Assembly: GCF_024868665.1 (NCBI RefSeq)
Contig: NC_079890.1
Span: forward strand, 9,056,859-9,120,858
Direction of reading: 5' to 3'
Length of the DNA stretch: 64,000 bases
From: Triplophysa rosa
Lineage: Eukaryota; Chordata; Actinopteri; Cypriniformes; Nemacheilidae
A model generated the notes under the pieces. That model was not told where the DNA came from. It made no database searches and saw only the letters and a program-made list of their open reading frames with translations. Shown one piece after another: positions 1-11,740 of the stretch; position 1 is the stretch's first letter, and every line of letters starts with the position of its first letter. The position numbers and the translations under genes are program-made.

Positions 1-1263
1 CTCTGATTCCTGCCCTGAGCGACTGTTGTAACTTTCCTTGACTCTGTAGCGACTCAATTTTACAACCTGGCCAGGCTGCAGGATTCGAAGCCAGTCCAAA
101 CAAAGTGTGTTCCACAGCACCACACAAGCACTGGATGAACCATCCCCGACTAGCAGCTCTGCCTTACGAGTACAGGAGAGACAGAGAAATAACACTAACA
201 ACATAACTGTACATTATTTGAAAAGTTAACATAAACTGTTAAAACAATATGTATATATATAAATATTTGTTCAAACAAACTGTGTTAATACAATCACTCA
301 GAAATTGGACATACTGTAGGGAAGGATGTCATGTGACATCTAACCTTATAGGGACATTCACATTTCTGATCTGTTTTCCCATAATACATCAGTCTGTATT
401 TGTGCAAAATCCGGACACACAACACTCCGGGGAATCTCCGAGATCCATTTAAGAAACGCCTGCGTATTACAGAGAGTGAAACTGTGGACCTCGTATCTAA
501 AAGAAAACGATATGTATTAGCAACAGCACTTTAACCTCACACCATATTTACTGTATAAACACAGATTCAGATCATTTATAGTATTTTACTGATTACCAAT
601 GGCAGATTATTAAAATATAATCTTAACAAATACGTTCACTAAGCAGCTCATAGGCTACGCACCCTCTCTTCCATCCTCACTGTCGTCTTCTTCTGGACCG
701 TGTTCAGAGGGGGGCGTGTCCCGCCACACCTCTCCGTAAAAGTCCTGATTATTCCATAGCGGCAGGTACGAGCTTCTGCGGGCTCTGAGGGGACCTGCAT
801 TCGAATTTCCTCCCATCCACGGAATGGACCTCACGTTCACAGATGACAGTGCCCGGAGAGCCGCGTCACCGCCGCAGAGTCTATCCACTTCCAGATTACA
901 AACGTGAAACGAGCCGCCGTCTTCGTCGTTGTCCTCTCCGCGGCTGAACTCCACGTTCCGTATGACTGACCCGCAGTGCAGTTTATTTTTGCTGATGAGT
1001 CTATTGACACTGGGATCCATAGAGACGCGGATTTTACAGTCTCCGTCAGTGATGGTAGCGTCAAACAGACTCTCTGACATCGAAATAACGTCCGGAAAAC
1101 GGATCTCGAAGTCCGGGTCTCTGCCATAGCGCTCCAGTGAGATCACATACAGCGGTTCCGAGTGGGTTCGTGCCCTTGGGGAGGTAGAGGTTTTGGATAT
1201 TAATTTATTTAGAGCCTTTTTGAGTGTGCAGCACTCAGACGAACTACCTAACCGCGCGGCCAT
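1..1263 (-). CDS. radx: RADX, RPA1-related ssDNA-binding protein; first three coding exons, 3' part off the window
   Basis: RADX is known to bind single-stranded DNA at replication forks and to restrain RAD51 there. Three minus-strand exons join in phase: 663-1263 (ends on codon position 1, donor GTGCGT), 345-496 (acceptor TTTTCTTTTAG, donor GTTAGA) and 1-162 (runs off the left edge). The deduced protein matches vertebrate RADX as I recall it: DATITDGDCKIRVSMDPSVN, YLPLWNNQDFYGEVW, then FPGVLCVRILHKYRLMYYGK in exon 2 and SSACVVLWNTLCLDW in exon 3. These belong to the N-terminal OB-fold region. I place the start at 1263 because that ATG has a strong Kozak context (A at -3, G at +4); an in-frame ATG at 1278 is the alternative. 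Exon 1 ends in an acidic stretch. No lesion is seen. Family call: high confidence. Exact exon 3 acceptor: less sure. Confidence 0.9.
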
Positions 1264-1981
1264 GTTTGTTTGACGCAATAATAATAATACAGCAAAGCAT
1301 CATGGGAGATAGAGTGCAGAAAGAAAGAGAGTAAATTGGGACATTAACACGTTTAGTCTAGTGAACAGTTTAATTAAGGTCAGTTTTTGTACGTAAGTAT
1401 TTACTACAAATGACTGTTAAACATGTTAATCGTAATCGCATAAGATACAGCCGTTTTGTATATAACGTTAATGTTGTGTAACGTTAGGCCTACTAGAGAC
1501 AACACTGCTTTTTAAAAAATGCGTGGTTGTGTTCATCGCATTTGGAATTAAAATACAACAAGAGAAAAATATTTGTACTGTAATAGTTATTTATTTATTT
1601 ATTGGTTCTACTTTAAAAGTTTAGTTTAGTGTCTAATTATAACAAACGCGCCATCTAGCGGGGGTCTGAGTCATTGAACAGTGTTGAAGAACAGTTCACC
1701 GATGACAAGTGATAGAAGCAGACGAGGTGCCTTTTATGCTTGTTATTATGGTGGTTTTTCTAGACATATTATTGACTTTTCTTATATTCTAAATATATTA
1801 TTGAGTTTTCTTATATAAAATAGTTTTCTTATATAAAAGAATACATTTAAAGGTAGTTATAGAGTTCATGTACTTCTCTGATCTTAACAAGGGCTACGGG
1901 AGTCTTGTATGAGTTTGAGCACTTGAACACCTGCGTACACACCAAATATCTTATCACACTAAGACAGGAACTGCACGTACA
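1264..1981. other. RADX 5' flank, no gene seen
   Basis: This stretch should hold the RADX promoter and 5' UTR. A CATCATGGGAGATAG box (about 1298-1312) lies just upstream of the start and resembles promoter motifs common near vertebrate start sites. No TATA box is evident. The rest is AT-rich with no open frame worth reporting. Confidence 0.4.
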
Positions 1982-2161
1982 CCACACACACTTTTGTAGA
2001 GAAGTTTAATTAAAAACGCTGGGTTGCTTATTCTTACACTAAACAATGAGCTCATTTTTAATAAAACCACACACTTTTTGTAGAGGAGTTTAACTTATCG
2101 CATACAGCCAAGGACGCTGGGGTGCTCATTATCACTAAAGCATGAGTTCATTTTTTAAAAC
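1982..2161. repeat. two-copy direct duplication, about 85-95 bp unit
   Basis: Copies at about 1982-2066 and 2067-2161 share CACACACTTTTGTAGAG, GTTTAA, an ACGCTGGG core, and a GAG(C/T)TCATTTTT end. The copies have diverged by substitutions and a small insertion. It may be part of the neighbouring LTR-like sequence. Confidence 0.6.
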
Positions 2162-2164
2162 CAA

Positions 2165-2581
2165 TGTTAAATCATGTATCGTCCGAAAAGCCCCCGGAAA
2201 GGTGTCAAGATAAAGAGCACATGATATACTATGTGTTGATTGAGAGGCGCTCCCTACGATTAAATCCTAATATGGTAGGCCGGAAATATAACTGTAACGT
2301 GAAATGTAACTGTAGCGAGTGATAAGGGGATGGACTAATAAAAATAAGTGATGTCATGTAAAACCTGGTTGGTAGAAGATGATGTCAGGTAAAACATGAT
2401 TGGTTTGAACTGTGATAACAACTTGAGAACAATGTATAAAAGATGGAGTCAGACATGTATTCGTTGGACATCATTGGGCATCTACAGATGAACTCTGTAT
2501 GTCTCTCTTTGATTGCTCGAGCAAATAAAGATTGAAAACTCTTGAAACCTGGCTCTCTGGTCTCCGTGAATTCTTTCTACA
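2165..2581 (+). mobile_element. possible solo LTR
   Basis: The segment begins TG (TGTTAAATC) and ends CA (TTTCTACA). It carries a TATAAAAG box at 2435-2442 and an AATAAA signal at 2524-2529, in the order expected of a retroviral U3-R-U5. I could not find a target-site duplication: the flanks are ccaa and ttgg. The boundaries are therefore uncertain. It is not obviously related to the two solo-LTR families elsewhere in the window. Confidence 0.4.
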
Positions 2582-4106
2582 TTGGCTGATCGACTAGTGC
2601 TGCTAATAAGGCTTCTTGTGTTACTTGGGGCAGCAAATCAGCTGTGTAGGACACTTTGTTGCTCCCTCATTTAAGATGCATGACTTGTTAAGGATCACCA
2701 AACCCAGGGCCAAACCAAACCACAAACCATAATCTCTGCTGGAGTTTGTGTGTAGATTGATGAAGCGTAATTTGGGTTTTTGTCTGTATGCTTGTTCACA
2801 TATATGCAGTGTCCGAGTTTACTTCTGCCATGTCATGTAGTTATGGCGCGCGGTGCAATAAAGTAACTGTTTTAATGGCGGTAGGTCTTTCTTGCTGTCC
2901 AATGAAACTCTGCCTTACATCTACTTCATATGACATGTGGGAGAAGGGGTGTAACCTAAAACTGAGCCGAAAGCTGATTGTTTGCTCCCACGTGTGTACT
3001 GTCCGATTTTTGACTCGATTGACAAATGGATAAAGAAAAGCATTTGGCAAAACGAATAAGAAAAGCAATTGGCAAATAGAGAGAGAAAAGCATTTGGCAA
3101 ATGCTTTTTTAAAAAGCGATTTAAAATGTGCATTTAAAATGTGCATAATAAAACTTTTTTTTTAATGTTTTAAAGCATGAATTAAATAAACAGTTTTAAA
3201 TGTATATATTTATTTATACATTTAATTATTTTTTTATTTAACGTTTTATTGTTCAATTAAACTACATTTTAAAACACAAATTAAATAAACCACTTTAAAT
3301 AAGTCTATTAATTTCTCAATTTGAAAAGTTATTTATTTGTTTACATTTTTATGTTTTAATTATTAAATTGATCAATTGATTCTTAATTTTATTTCTAATC
3401 AGCACTCCTGGTCCTCCATACTATAGAACAGTGCCGCGCAAAGGCAAAGAAACTCCGTAACAGTAGTAACCAAACAAGCCACAAAAATGCTGTGTAGCTG
3501 CTGTCTGTCCATCCTGACGGATGACATCTTTGAGCGGAATCCCGGAAAATAAACAGATGCACTCTGACCAATCGAGGGAGAGTTTACTCGCACGTGACTT
3601 TTATTAACAAAGTTTAGTCCATTTGGAAATATTGCCTTGTGAATGCGAACCGAACTAAAATAAATTGCAATATTGTAGCAATTTAGCCCCTGGTTACAGA
3701 ACAAAGCAATCGATCCACGTGTGTGAAAACGCCCAATATGTTGTAGCATTTTTCAGCGGTGTTGGTTCCCTTTCACACCACACTGATTGCTTTGGTCCAA
3801 ACGAAACAAAATGCAGTCACGTGACAACACGTGGAACTTGTACGTCCCGCAGTTGGATGCACTGCTGGCGGAGTTTCTTTACCTTAAACGACACACTGTT
3901 CCACAGATCTACAACACAGCCCAACCGTTTGGTCTTTCAAAAGCAACAGTCTCCACAGGTTTAAAACTAAAAGATGTTTTGATACACAGTGCAATTTTCC
4001 ACTCAAAACGATTCTTAAGGTGTTCACGTTGTTTTGTCCAACCCCTGAATATGTTTTTTAATCAGTACTCCGTTCCATGACTTTTGTTCTTTTTTTTACA
4101 CCCCAG
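2582..4106. other. intergenic, AT-rich, transposon-like fragments
   Basis: From 3150 to 3400 the sequence is poly-A/T rich. Around 3540-3960 it resembles the GC-richer flank of a fish DNA transposon (AGTCACGTGCGAG in the minus reading, a TTTGGTCCAAACG stretch), but no terminal repeats could be paired. Short open frames here show no recognisable protein features. An upstream exon or promoter of the NWD-like gene could lie here unseen. Confidence 0.35.
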
Positions 4107-4351
4107 ATGTCAAAAAAGCTAAAAAAAAATGTACATCTTTTCTCTGTGCAGTACCGTTTGCACCTGCGTCACTCAAAGGGATCCACTCAGATTTCATCTA
4201 TTGAGGAGAAAGAGGCCAAAGTGTTTAGCTCAAATAAATCTCAAACAGTTTTGTTCAAGGTTAGTAAAGTCTATCATAATTACAAAGTCTCATAAAGCCA
4301 CGATGTCGACTTCATAGACAAGTGCACACAGTGTTACTGTTCTCTGACCAG

Positions 4352-4970
4352 GTTTCCTCAAACACTTCTGTGCTTCTGCAGAGTCATGTGATACTGGAGG
4401 AGAAAGAGAAGGACGAAGAGGAGGGCAAAAATAAGCAAGAGGGCCAAATAAATGTTCAAAACGCATCTTCATGTACAGATGAGGCCCCGCAGGGCCAGGG
4501 CTCTTTGTCTGAAGGACCATTTAGGTCTGCTGATATTGAGGACAAGCAAAGATGTGATGAGAGAGACCCAAAGCTGCAATGCCATTCGTCTCCAAAAATG
4601 TTAAATGATGGGAACGTTTTATCATTCCATGTTAAACAAAGAAAATTCATGATCTATCTGTGTGGTGGATATAAAGGTGAGGCTGGTGGCGTCTTCTGAG
4701 CATAGAGTAAGTGTAAAGTCAGTTTAACATGCATATGCATAACATATGTTGTGTGTGCTTGCAGATACGTCCTCTGAGCGTAGTGCATTGATGGAGAGTG
4801 TGTATCCTCAGCTGTATACACTGCAAGCAGAGAGGATATGATTTCAGGATGATAGACCTGCGTGCAGGAGTGGGAGATCCTGTTTCAGACCATCATGATT
4901 TGGCAGAGCTGCACTTGGAGACCCTGAAACGGTGTCAAGAGACTGAAGTGGCAAACTTTCTAGCAACCTC
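4352..4970 (+). pseudogene. NWD-like exons 2-3: acidic linker and DUF4062-like N-terminal domain
   Basis: Exon 4352-4676 encodes a Glu/Lys/Gln-rich linker and ends FMIYLCGGYK. Exon 4765 onward continues with DTSSERSALMESVYPQLYTL, the typical opening of the N-terminal domain of NWD/APAF-like proteins, followed by FRMIDLRAGVGDP and LAELHLETLKRCQETE. At 4830-4834 the frame shifts by one base: the upstream frame meets TGA at 4839-4841, while the homologous frame resumes at 4834. The expected splice donor after 4964 is absent, and the sequence runs into a TAGCAAC-type repeat. Both are damage relative to the family. Confidence 0.75.
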
Positions 4971-5088
4971 ATAGCAATGTGTAAAAAAACACTTCTTAGC
5001 AACTGTACAGCAACACCCTAACATCATCAGTGAATTGCAAGCACAACTTGTTCACAAATCATTTAACTAAATATTCCCTTTTTTGTAG

Positions 5089-6637
5089 GTGTTTGTTGGA
5101 CAGAAGCATGAGATACAGTCATTGCCGAATACAATCCCGCAAGAAGGTTTTGAAGCACTTCTTAAAGGTACAGTGCGGGATGTTTTGTATGATCTATTAA
5201 CAGAAATGCAATATAACATACAAAACTGTGTCTTTAGATGTGTATAAAAACCTTATGTAATGAAAAGTTATGTTTTTATTACCTTAGAATAAACCAGTTG
5301 TATCTACATAGGGAGCGGGCCTATCTACATCGAATTTGTTATGTTGCGCAGCCATGTTTTGTACAGTAAGCTCTAACGGACAAACAGCTCTACAGAGCGC
5401 GTTTCGTATATGTTGGTCTTCGTGTTTGTTTTTAGACGCAGCTTGCGTCATCACTGAGTTGAAGACGCACAAAGTAGTAAGTCGTAGTACGGAGAGGAGG
5501 AGGAGTAGTCGTCCTCTAGCTGAAGCAACTGATTGTTCTGTCTTAGAAGTTTTGATAAAATGGAGGACCATGCGTATTGTGCACAAGCGCGGACAGAGCG
5601 TGAATCTCCGTCGTCAAAGAAGCGCAAACGTGATGCTGCCAGACGAATTAGAGACAAACGGCGGCAGAAATCCAGGATAAACATCGGTGTATCTATTACC
5701 AGATGGAAGGCACTGTTGAAATACAAATGTTTTCAAGGTGACGCCGAAGTTGCCTGTTTTCTGCTAGACTGGTAAGATAATTCAACATTTTCAATGTTTC
5801 CACTTTTTCAATGTTTACCAAACAACTGTTTTGTTGAAACGGTAACGTTAGCATTTTATACAAATGGCCATATAACCTCCGAATAATAATGTTTTTCCGT
5901 CCCTGCGGTACGTACTCCGGTTGTTCCTGACTTTACAAAGGGGGAGACAAACGTCTACTAACTTACACAACTGCCTATGTCGCTGTCAGATAAAACGCTT
6001 TGAACAGCGTTGCTATTTATGATTAGCTAACTTTAGTTACTTCACTACTCTCAGCGTGTACTAGATAGCACGCAAGAAATATATCTAATTATAGAATTGT
6101 AACAGTAACTTTCGCAATAGAATACATGTTAAATGATTAATTACGTTAATATATTGCCTTACCTGCTTGTATCACTACTATTCGCTGTCTCAGTAGACGA
6201 CATCTTTTTTTACTGTTGCGGCCTCCGTCGTAATTCGAAAGGGAGGGGTGGGCAAATGACTCAGAGATTCATTGCAAAACTATAATACAAAGCTAGTGGC
6301 CGCTGATTTTCAAGAACTGCGCCTTTAAATCTGTAGAGAGAAACAAAAATAAAGTGTCTAGGAGACAGTCAGACATTGCTGTTGAATCACAGTCCAGTTT
6401 TGCCACCAGTAACAGTGGGAGTGTGATCCTGGTGCAAGTGGCAGATGACAAGGAGCTTTCACACAGTTCTGCAGTAGTAAATGAGAACGTGGGTTCCAGC
6501 AGCTCCATTTCAGATGGAAAGGACGCACATCTGGCCAGGAGCTGGATGGACTTTGACCAGGATTTGACTCTTCTGCAGACATGGTACAAGCTGGATACAA
6601 ACACACTTCCCACTGTGTATCGCTTACTTCCTGTCAG
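5089..6637 (+). pseudogene. NWD-like exon 4, split by a TTAA-flanked transposon
   Basis: Part one (5089-5161) encodes VFVGQKHEIQSLPNTIPQEG and beyond. Part two (6329-6637) encodes a Ser-rich linker and WMDFDQDLTLLQTWYKLDTN, then the donor at 6638. TTAA at 5162-5165 and 6325-6328 flank the inserted element, and taking the element out leaves one continuous frame. A donor AAAG|GTACAG at 5167/5168 (inside the element's terminal repeat) and an acceptor CTGTAG| at 6336 (host sequence) also join in frame. The disrupted exon could therefore still be expressed with two residues fewer. Confidence 0.7.
5166..6324 (+). mobile_element. TTAA-target DNA transposon (Kolobok-like), 1.16 kb
   Basis: The element is flanked by TTAA on both sides (5162-5165, 6325-6328) and has short inverted ends (AGGTACAGTG and, inverted, AGGCGCAGTT). 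TTAA targets with AG ends fit the Kolobok superfamily; this is inference. It holds an open frame, 5533-5775 (80 codons, MEDHAYCAQARTERES to LLDW), basic and ending INIGVSITRWKALLKYKCF plus DAEVACFLLDW. I recall this motif from repeated fish sequences. A shorter relative is at about 7337-7702. Confidence 0.7.
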
Positions 6638-7336
6638 GTAAGTTAAAGGATATGCTTTAATGGAACAAATCATCACAAGTAACTTCAAACTGGTTTTGTG
6701 TTTTTGCCTAAAGTATTTAGACTCTTAAATGGATAGTTCACCCAAAAATAAACATTTTGTCATCATTTACTCACCTTCGAGTTTTAATGAATTTAATGAA
6801 TTATAGCACACGTGTACACACTTTTTAAAGCACAATATTTCATGTAAAGAAGTTATCTTTTTAATTATAGAGCAATATAATCCGTAGTTGTTGCAATGAT
6901 TTACACTTGTGGTTATTCTGCTAGGGTCACTTGTGTATATGAGGGGGAATTATTATACATTCACCATAAACATCAATGTGGGTGCAGTTGCTTAAAAAGT
7001 AATTGCAAAAATGGCCAAAGAATTTGATATCTTTTTTTGAGACAAGATTAAAGATAATTTGTTTTCAGAAAATTATTTTAATTGAAGTTGATTTTTTTTT
7101 AATTGAAACCATCGGCTGAATATAGACAGCACAACTCACTGGACAGTATGAATTAGCCAAAGATCTGCAATTTCTTGCTTAGCAAGCTGAAAACAATAGA
7201 GTCCTTTTTTTCAGAATTACTGTGCAGTTATGTAGACAGAGCTCTCTTTGTTTGGTTCCCATGGCTAGATGACTAATTGTAATATTGTATTACATTAATT
7301 GTATTATGTATTACAGTTGCTTTGTGTTATTTTTTG
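6638..7336. other. intron sequence, one repeat fragment
   Basis: The piece at 6728-6785 matches the opening of a common fish miniature element (GGATAGTTCACCCAAAAAT); no second end is found. The rest is AT-rich intron with nothing recognisable. Confidence 0.5.
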
Positions 7337-7702
7337 GAGGATATATTGACAGAAATGCAAAATAATATTAATAATAATACTTCAGAGGTGTATAAAGACC
7401 TTACATAATGAAGTGTTATGTTTTTATTACTTTAGAATGAGCTATTTCTATCTACATACACTGCGGGTCCCCTTACATGGAATTTGCCATGTTGTTTCTA
7501 CAGCATCCCTGAACGGACAAACTACTCTACAGAACACGTTTCGTAAATAAATTATCTCCTTCGAAAAAGAAGTCAAAATGCGACGACATCTTTGTTCTGT
7601 GTCAGCCTCCGTAGTGCTTCAAAAGGTAGGGGATGGAGTGAACTGTTGGTTGCAATTCGCTATCTCGCTGCTAGATGGCGCTTAATTTCATACACTGGAC
7701 CT
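7337..7702 (+). mobile_element. internally deleted relative of the 5166-6324 element
   Basis: It shares blocks with the larger copy: TTGACAGAAATGCAA, TAAAGACCTTACATAATGA, CTACATACACTGCGGGT, CCTGAACGGACAAACTA, and a GACGACATCTTTGTTCTGTG block near the right end. The right end reads ACTGGACCTTAA. The left end is degraded, so no target duplication can be confirmed. Confidence 0.65.
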
Positions 7703-7716
7703 TAAAACGTCTCGGT

Positions 7717-9490
7717 TACGACTGTAACCTCCGATCCCTGATGGAGGGAACGAGACGTTGTGTTGAGAGACAGACTGGGGTTTGATCTTGAGAACCTATC
7801 ATCTCAGAGAGGAATTTATACGGGTATAAAAGGGAGGTGGCGGCGGCCATTCACTCACCCTTTGGGCTGAGGAACCTGAGAGACATCTCCCGGTCGCTGC
7901 AGCGTGTTGGCGAAACGTTGTGGCATGAAGACACAGTCGTAACCAAGACGTTCCCCTTCAGTCGGTCTCTCGACGTTGTGTTGAGAGACAGACTGGGGAC
8001 CTATCTTTACATGCACATACGGCACTGAGCCGTATCACGACCTCCAGCGGAGCGACACTGACTGGACTAGTGAGTCACAAGTGAGTGCTACTGCGAGACG
8101 TAATCTTCCAGTGGGATCAGTACTAGTAGCATACCCTGAGAGGCTAGTACAGACGACCATCACGGGCGGTGGCGTTCGTCTCTATTAGCGAGACGTTGTC
8201 CGGCGCCGTAAGAACACTGGGGAAACACTGCTCTCCTCGTTGAAGAGTGTGTTACGGAGGCCACATCCTATCACAAGGGGAGGTTACATGTGGAGACACC
8301 AACATGGTCTCACCAGTGGGGAGAACAACATGTGAGAAATTGTGTCAGCACGAATGGGGAGACCCAGGTGGTGTAATCCACCGGAGGGGAGGTCACAGGT
8401 TCACCGACAGGGGAACCAAGAGTGAGGAATTCAACATATGGGACGACCCTGCAGGGGAGTCACTACGTATGGGGCAACAGTCCTAGTATAGGGGTCCACC
8501 TGAGCTGGGGCGACTCTACCAGTACTGGACTTGGTTCTAACAGACCGCTCCGCCCGGTCTGTTACCATAATGCCAATGCTTAGTGATGGATGGAATGCCT
8601 ATACTTCGCCGTGGATTCACCCTTCTGGTGATGGGTCACCATAGCATTAAGAACCTGATGGACCGCCTGAGCGTGGAAGGCTGAGGCAGTTTAACCCACA
8701 GCATCGTAAGTCTTCGACACGGAAGTGAGCCTTGGTCAACCCCTCCAAGTGGCAGCGTCCGCGGTGCACTGCAACTGCACATTCCACCTGGGGGACTTCG
8801 ACATATCCCTTAGCTGCCCCACCATCCAGGGAAGTAACAGCTCCTGAGCCCGTCAGACGGGAATGCGCCACAAACAGCATATTTCACGTCTTTGTGAGCT
8901 CCTCATGCACCTCCAGGACAGCCGCGAGTGTCGGGTTGCAGTGGCCCCACCCTCCCCGGAACACTCGCGGCTGTCCTGCCCAGCTGGCCCGGGCAAGCAC
9001 GGCCGTCATCTCTGCATCGCCTCGTCTTGGGCTTGACTGCCCGGGGATGGGAGCTCCAAGGGGTCTCCGCATCCGATGCCAGGAGGTAGCTGTCCGACGT
9101 TATGACAGAAAGTTCGTCTCCATCCCAAGCCACAAGCCATTGAGCGTGCCGGGGCACAGATGGTCCACGAGCCGAAACTGGCGGAGTGACATCCATGGGC
9201 ATCCCCAATCACCCCCGCCGCTCGCCGAAGCGGTCGACCTCGCCGAAGCGGCAGTCGAACTTGCTCGGGAAGCAGACGGGGTTGCGGCTACATTCCGAAG
9301 AACGTAGCCAACCGTGACCGCAACACCTTAATCGACGAGCCCTGCCACTGCATGCTAGACCCCCAACATGCAATACAGGTGTCATGCCCGTCGGACTCAG
9401 GGATGAGTCTGTCATACCCAAGAACACAGCTGCGAGACATGCCCGAAGACAGCGCAGACTGTGAGAGGAAATTTGTCGTAAATCCAGCAG
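7717..9490. repeat. GC-rich interspersed repeat, class unknown
   Basis: It starts near GTCTCGGTTACGACTGTAAC. The segment CGTTGTGTTGAGAGACAGAC occurs twice (about 7752 and 7970). The GC content is well above that of the flanking intron. An 18-bp perfect inverted repeat lies at 8914-8931 and 8961-8978. Open frames here (for example 8732-9307) overlap on both strands and look like chance products of GC-rich sequence. I have seen similar GTTACG-rich repeats in fish but cannot name the family. Confidence 0.5.
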
Positions 9491-9791
9491 TCTGGAAGAA
9501 ATCTCGAGGTTCTGCTTATTGATGAATAAATAATGTGCATGTTTTTTATTTTATTAAAAAGAAATAGACTGATATATCAGTAGGTAGATCAATCAGCCAA
9601 TATTTTTACTATTTTGCCATTTTGTTATATCAGCCAGCATATCAGCCAGTTTGTTATTTGTTATATAAGCCAGTTGTGTCCACTAGGGTTTTCCTTTATT
9701 TGTCCCTAAAGCCTGCTAAAATAAGGCTTAATTATTTAAAATCCTTTCGTTTTTTTTAAATAGTTTTCCTCTCTAATTTTCTTTACTGTAG

Positions 9792-10901
9792 CACACATCA
9801 TCCTGAGTACACCATCCTAAGTAGGGATGTGCATCGCAGAAAGCTTGGGAGAAAGGCTTGGCGCTCTGCATGTGTAAAACTCTGGAATGTTCTGTGGCAG
9901 TCTGGACCTGAAGCCATAGGAGAAGACGCCACCTGTCATATGCTTAAGACAGGCAAGTTTTCAACAGACATTCTAGAAAAGGGATAGCATGTCATTCACC
10001 GACAGAAAATCTTTAAATATCATGTGTAGATGGAGGGCAAAAAGCTCGGTTGAGATCACTTAGTCAAATGTAATTTATGTTTCAGTGTTGGACTCGGAGG
10101 TGGAGCAGGGTTTTGAAGGCAAACTAATCAACCAAGTCTTGCATCAAGCTCAGCAGCGCTTTGTCCGCAACATCCACTTCAAGGTTTGTGTATGATTGTA
10201 TATGTCGAGGGCATCATTAAATCATAAATATAATTTGTTATACACGTACAGTATGTAAAGATTTGCTGTCTATGTTTTATTTTTAAGCTGAGACACACTA
10301 ATATCCATGAGACGAACATCAGTTGGGGAAGAAGAGTTCTCAGCGCCAAACACAACAGATCTCATCAGTTCTACATTGAACGTCTCTGCTCGCATGTCCA
10401 GCGTGCTGTCACTGCAGCCCTTAACAGGTAACAAAACACACCAGTCCATCTGTTCCTTTCATCTCGCTTTACTTGGCCGAATAATTTGTTGTCAAAGTCA
10501 TGTTTCAGTGTTATGCAGGCTAGTCTGGCTAAAGGCTCCTATGATGTTCAGAGGAGAGACATTTCCAGGCGTCGAGTTGATGAAGAGATTCAGCATCATA
10601 TCAAATTTGGAATAACACTGTAGGTTACAAATTTTATCATTTGTTTTCTGTCTCTGAGCTCAGTTTTAGTCTTTTTTCATGACAGACTTGAAGTTGTTTT
10701 GTTTATTTACATAGGTTACAGTACACAGTTATCTTTCTTGTTCTTTAGAGCACATGGGTATGTGTTCAGACAGGATTTTCTGGGGAAAGTGAAGCGTACA
10801 CTTCTAGAATCATCGTCGTTGCTGTTACTGGGGGAACCAGGATTTGGAAAGAGCAGAACACTTGCCAAAGTGGCACAACTCATACCCACCTGGATACCTG
10901 G
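9792..10901 (+). pseudogene. NWD-like exons 5-9, ending in the NACHT P-loop
   Basis: Exon 9792-9952 encodes HHPEYTILSRDVHRRKLGRK and a helical stretch, and ends at a GC donor (GCAAGT at 9953). Exon 10086-10183 gives VEQGFEGKLINQVLHQAQQR. Exons 10288-10427 and 10509-10619 follow. Exon 10749-10901 encodes AHGYVFRQDFLGKVKRTLLE and the Walker A motif GEPGFGKS, which binds nucleotide in STAND ATPases. All phases agree across these introns and no lesion is seen in this block. The donor of 10509-10619 must be GTAGGT at 10620, because reading two codons further meets TAG. Confidence 0.8.
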
Positions 10902-11106
10902 GTGAGCAAACAAAGAGAACATAAACATACATATTGGATGTCAGTGTACAATGTCAGTATGTTTGTTGGTTTCATTTTTATGTATTTGCCAAATGCTTTT
11001 CAAAGAAGTACTCAAATAAAATTTCTGAATAGAATTGAACTGTTTTGAAGCAGTCTGATAGAAATCCTACTACTACTAAATGTGGTTTCATCTGGTAAAT
11101 TCTTAG

Positions 11107-11542
11107 GGATGCCAATGTGCTGACCTGCTTTGTGGGTCTAATATCTGACAGCAGAAATGTGCGTTTGATGCTTCAGAACCTGTGTCTCCAGTTAGCCAAC
11201 ATCTATTGCCCCAAAACAGAGATATCTGAGGTAAAAGGCCTTTTACCCAATATTGGATACACCAACTTGTGAGATGGCTTTATCCTAGATCCAGCAGATT
11301 GTATTACACAGTGAAATATACTCTTGTTTCCCTCACAGACACTTCCCAAGTTGTCCAGTGAGCTGTGCTCATTGTTGGGGCTGGTGACAGAGGACCGGCC
11401 CCTGACTCTAGTTCTGGATGGTCTGGATAATCTGAGTGAGGAACATGAGAGTGACCTTTCCTGGCTTTGTAATATTCTACAACCACACGTGTTTATCATT
11501 TTGTCTGCCAGCACGCAATCTAAATGTGCTCATATTCTACAG
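11107..11542 (+). pseudogene. NWD-like exons 10-11: NACHT core with Walker B
   Basis: Exon 11107-11230 encodes DANVLTCFVGLISDSRNVRL and the helix after the P-loop. Exon 11339-11542 encodes LPKLSSELCSLL, then a hydrophobic strand ending in acidic residues (LTLVLDGLDNL), which fits Walker B. The strand HVFIILSAST follows, as in sensor 1 of the family. Both are whole-codon exons with good acceptor and donor sites (GTAAAA, GTAAGC) and no visible damage. Confidence 0.8.
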
Positions 11543-11740
11543 GTAAGCAGATGAGTATGGATATATACAGTAGGGGGATATGGGGTTTATTTTCTGTATG
11601 ATGCTCAGAACAGTACTGTCAAGTGTGCTTACACACACACACACATAGTTTTTTGTTCTTTTCTATTCCAAAGTATGACATGGTCATGTTCCTAACAGGT
11701 ATTGAGAAAATATACAGTCAGGGTTACGCTCTATCTCCAC

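Noticed and set aside
3399..3749. 116-codon minus frame near the start of the NWD-like gene
   Set aside because: No recognisable domain, no splice context, and an overlapping plus-strand frame. It resembles transposon flank sequence.
8732..9307. 191-codon plus-strand open frame
   Set aside because: It lies in a GC-rich repeat with overlapping open frames on both strands, as expected by chance.
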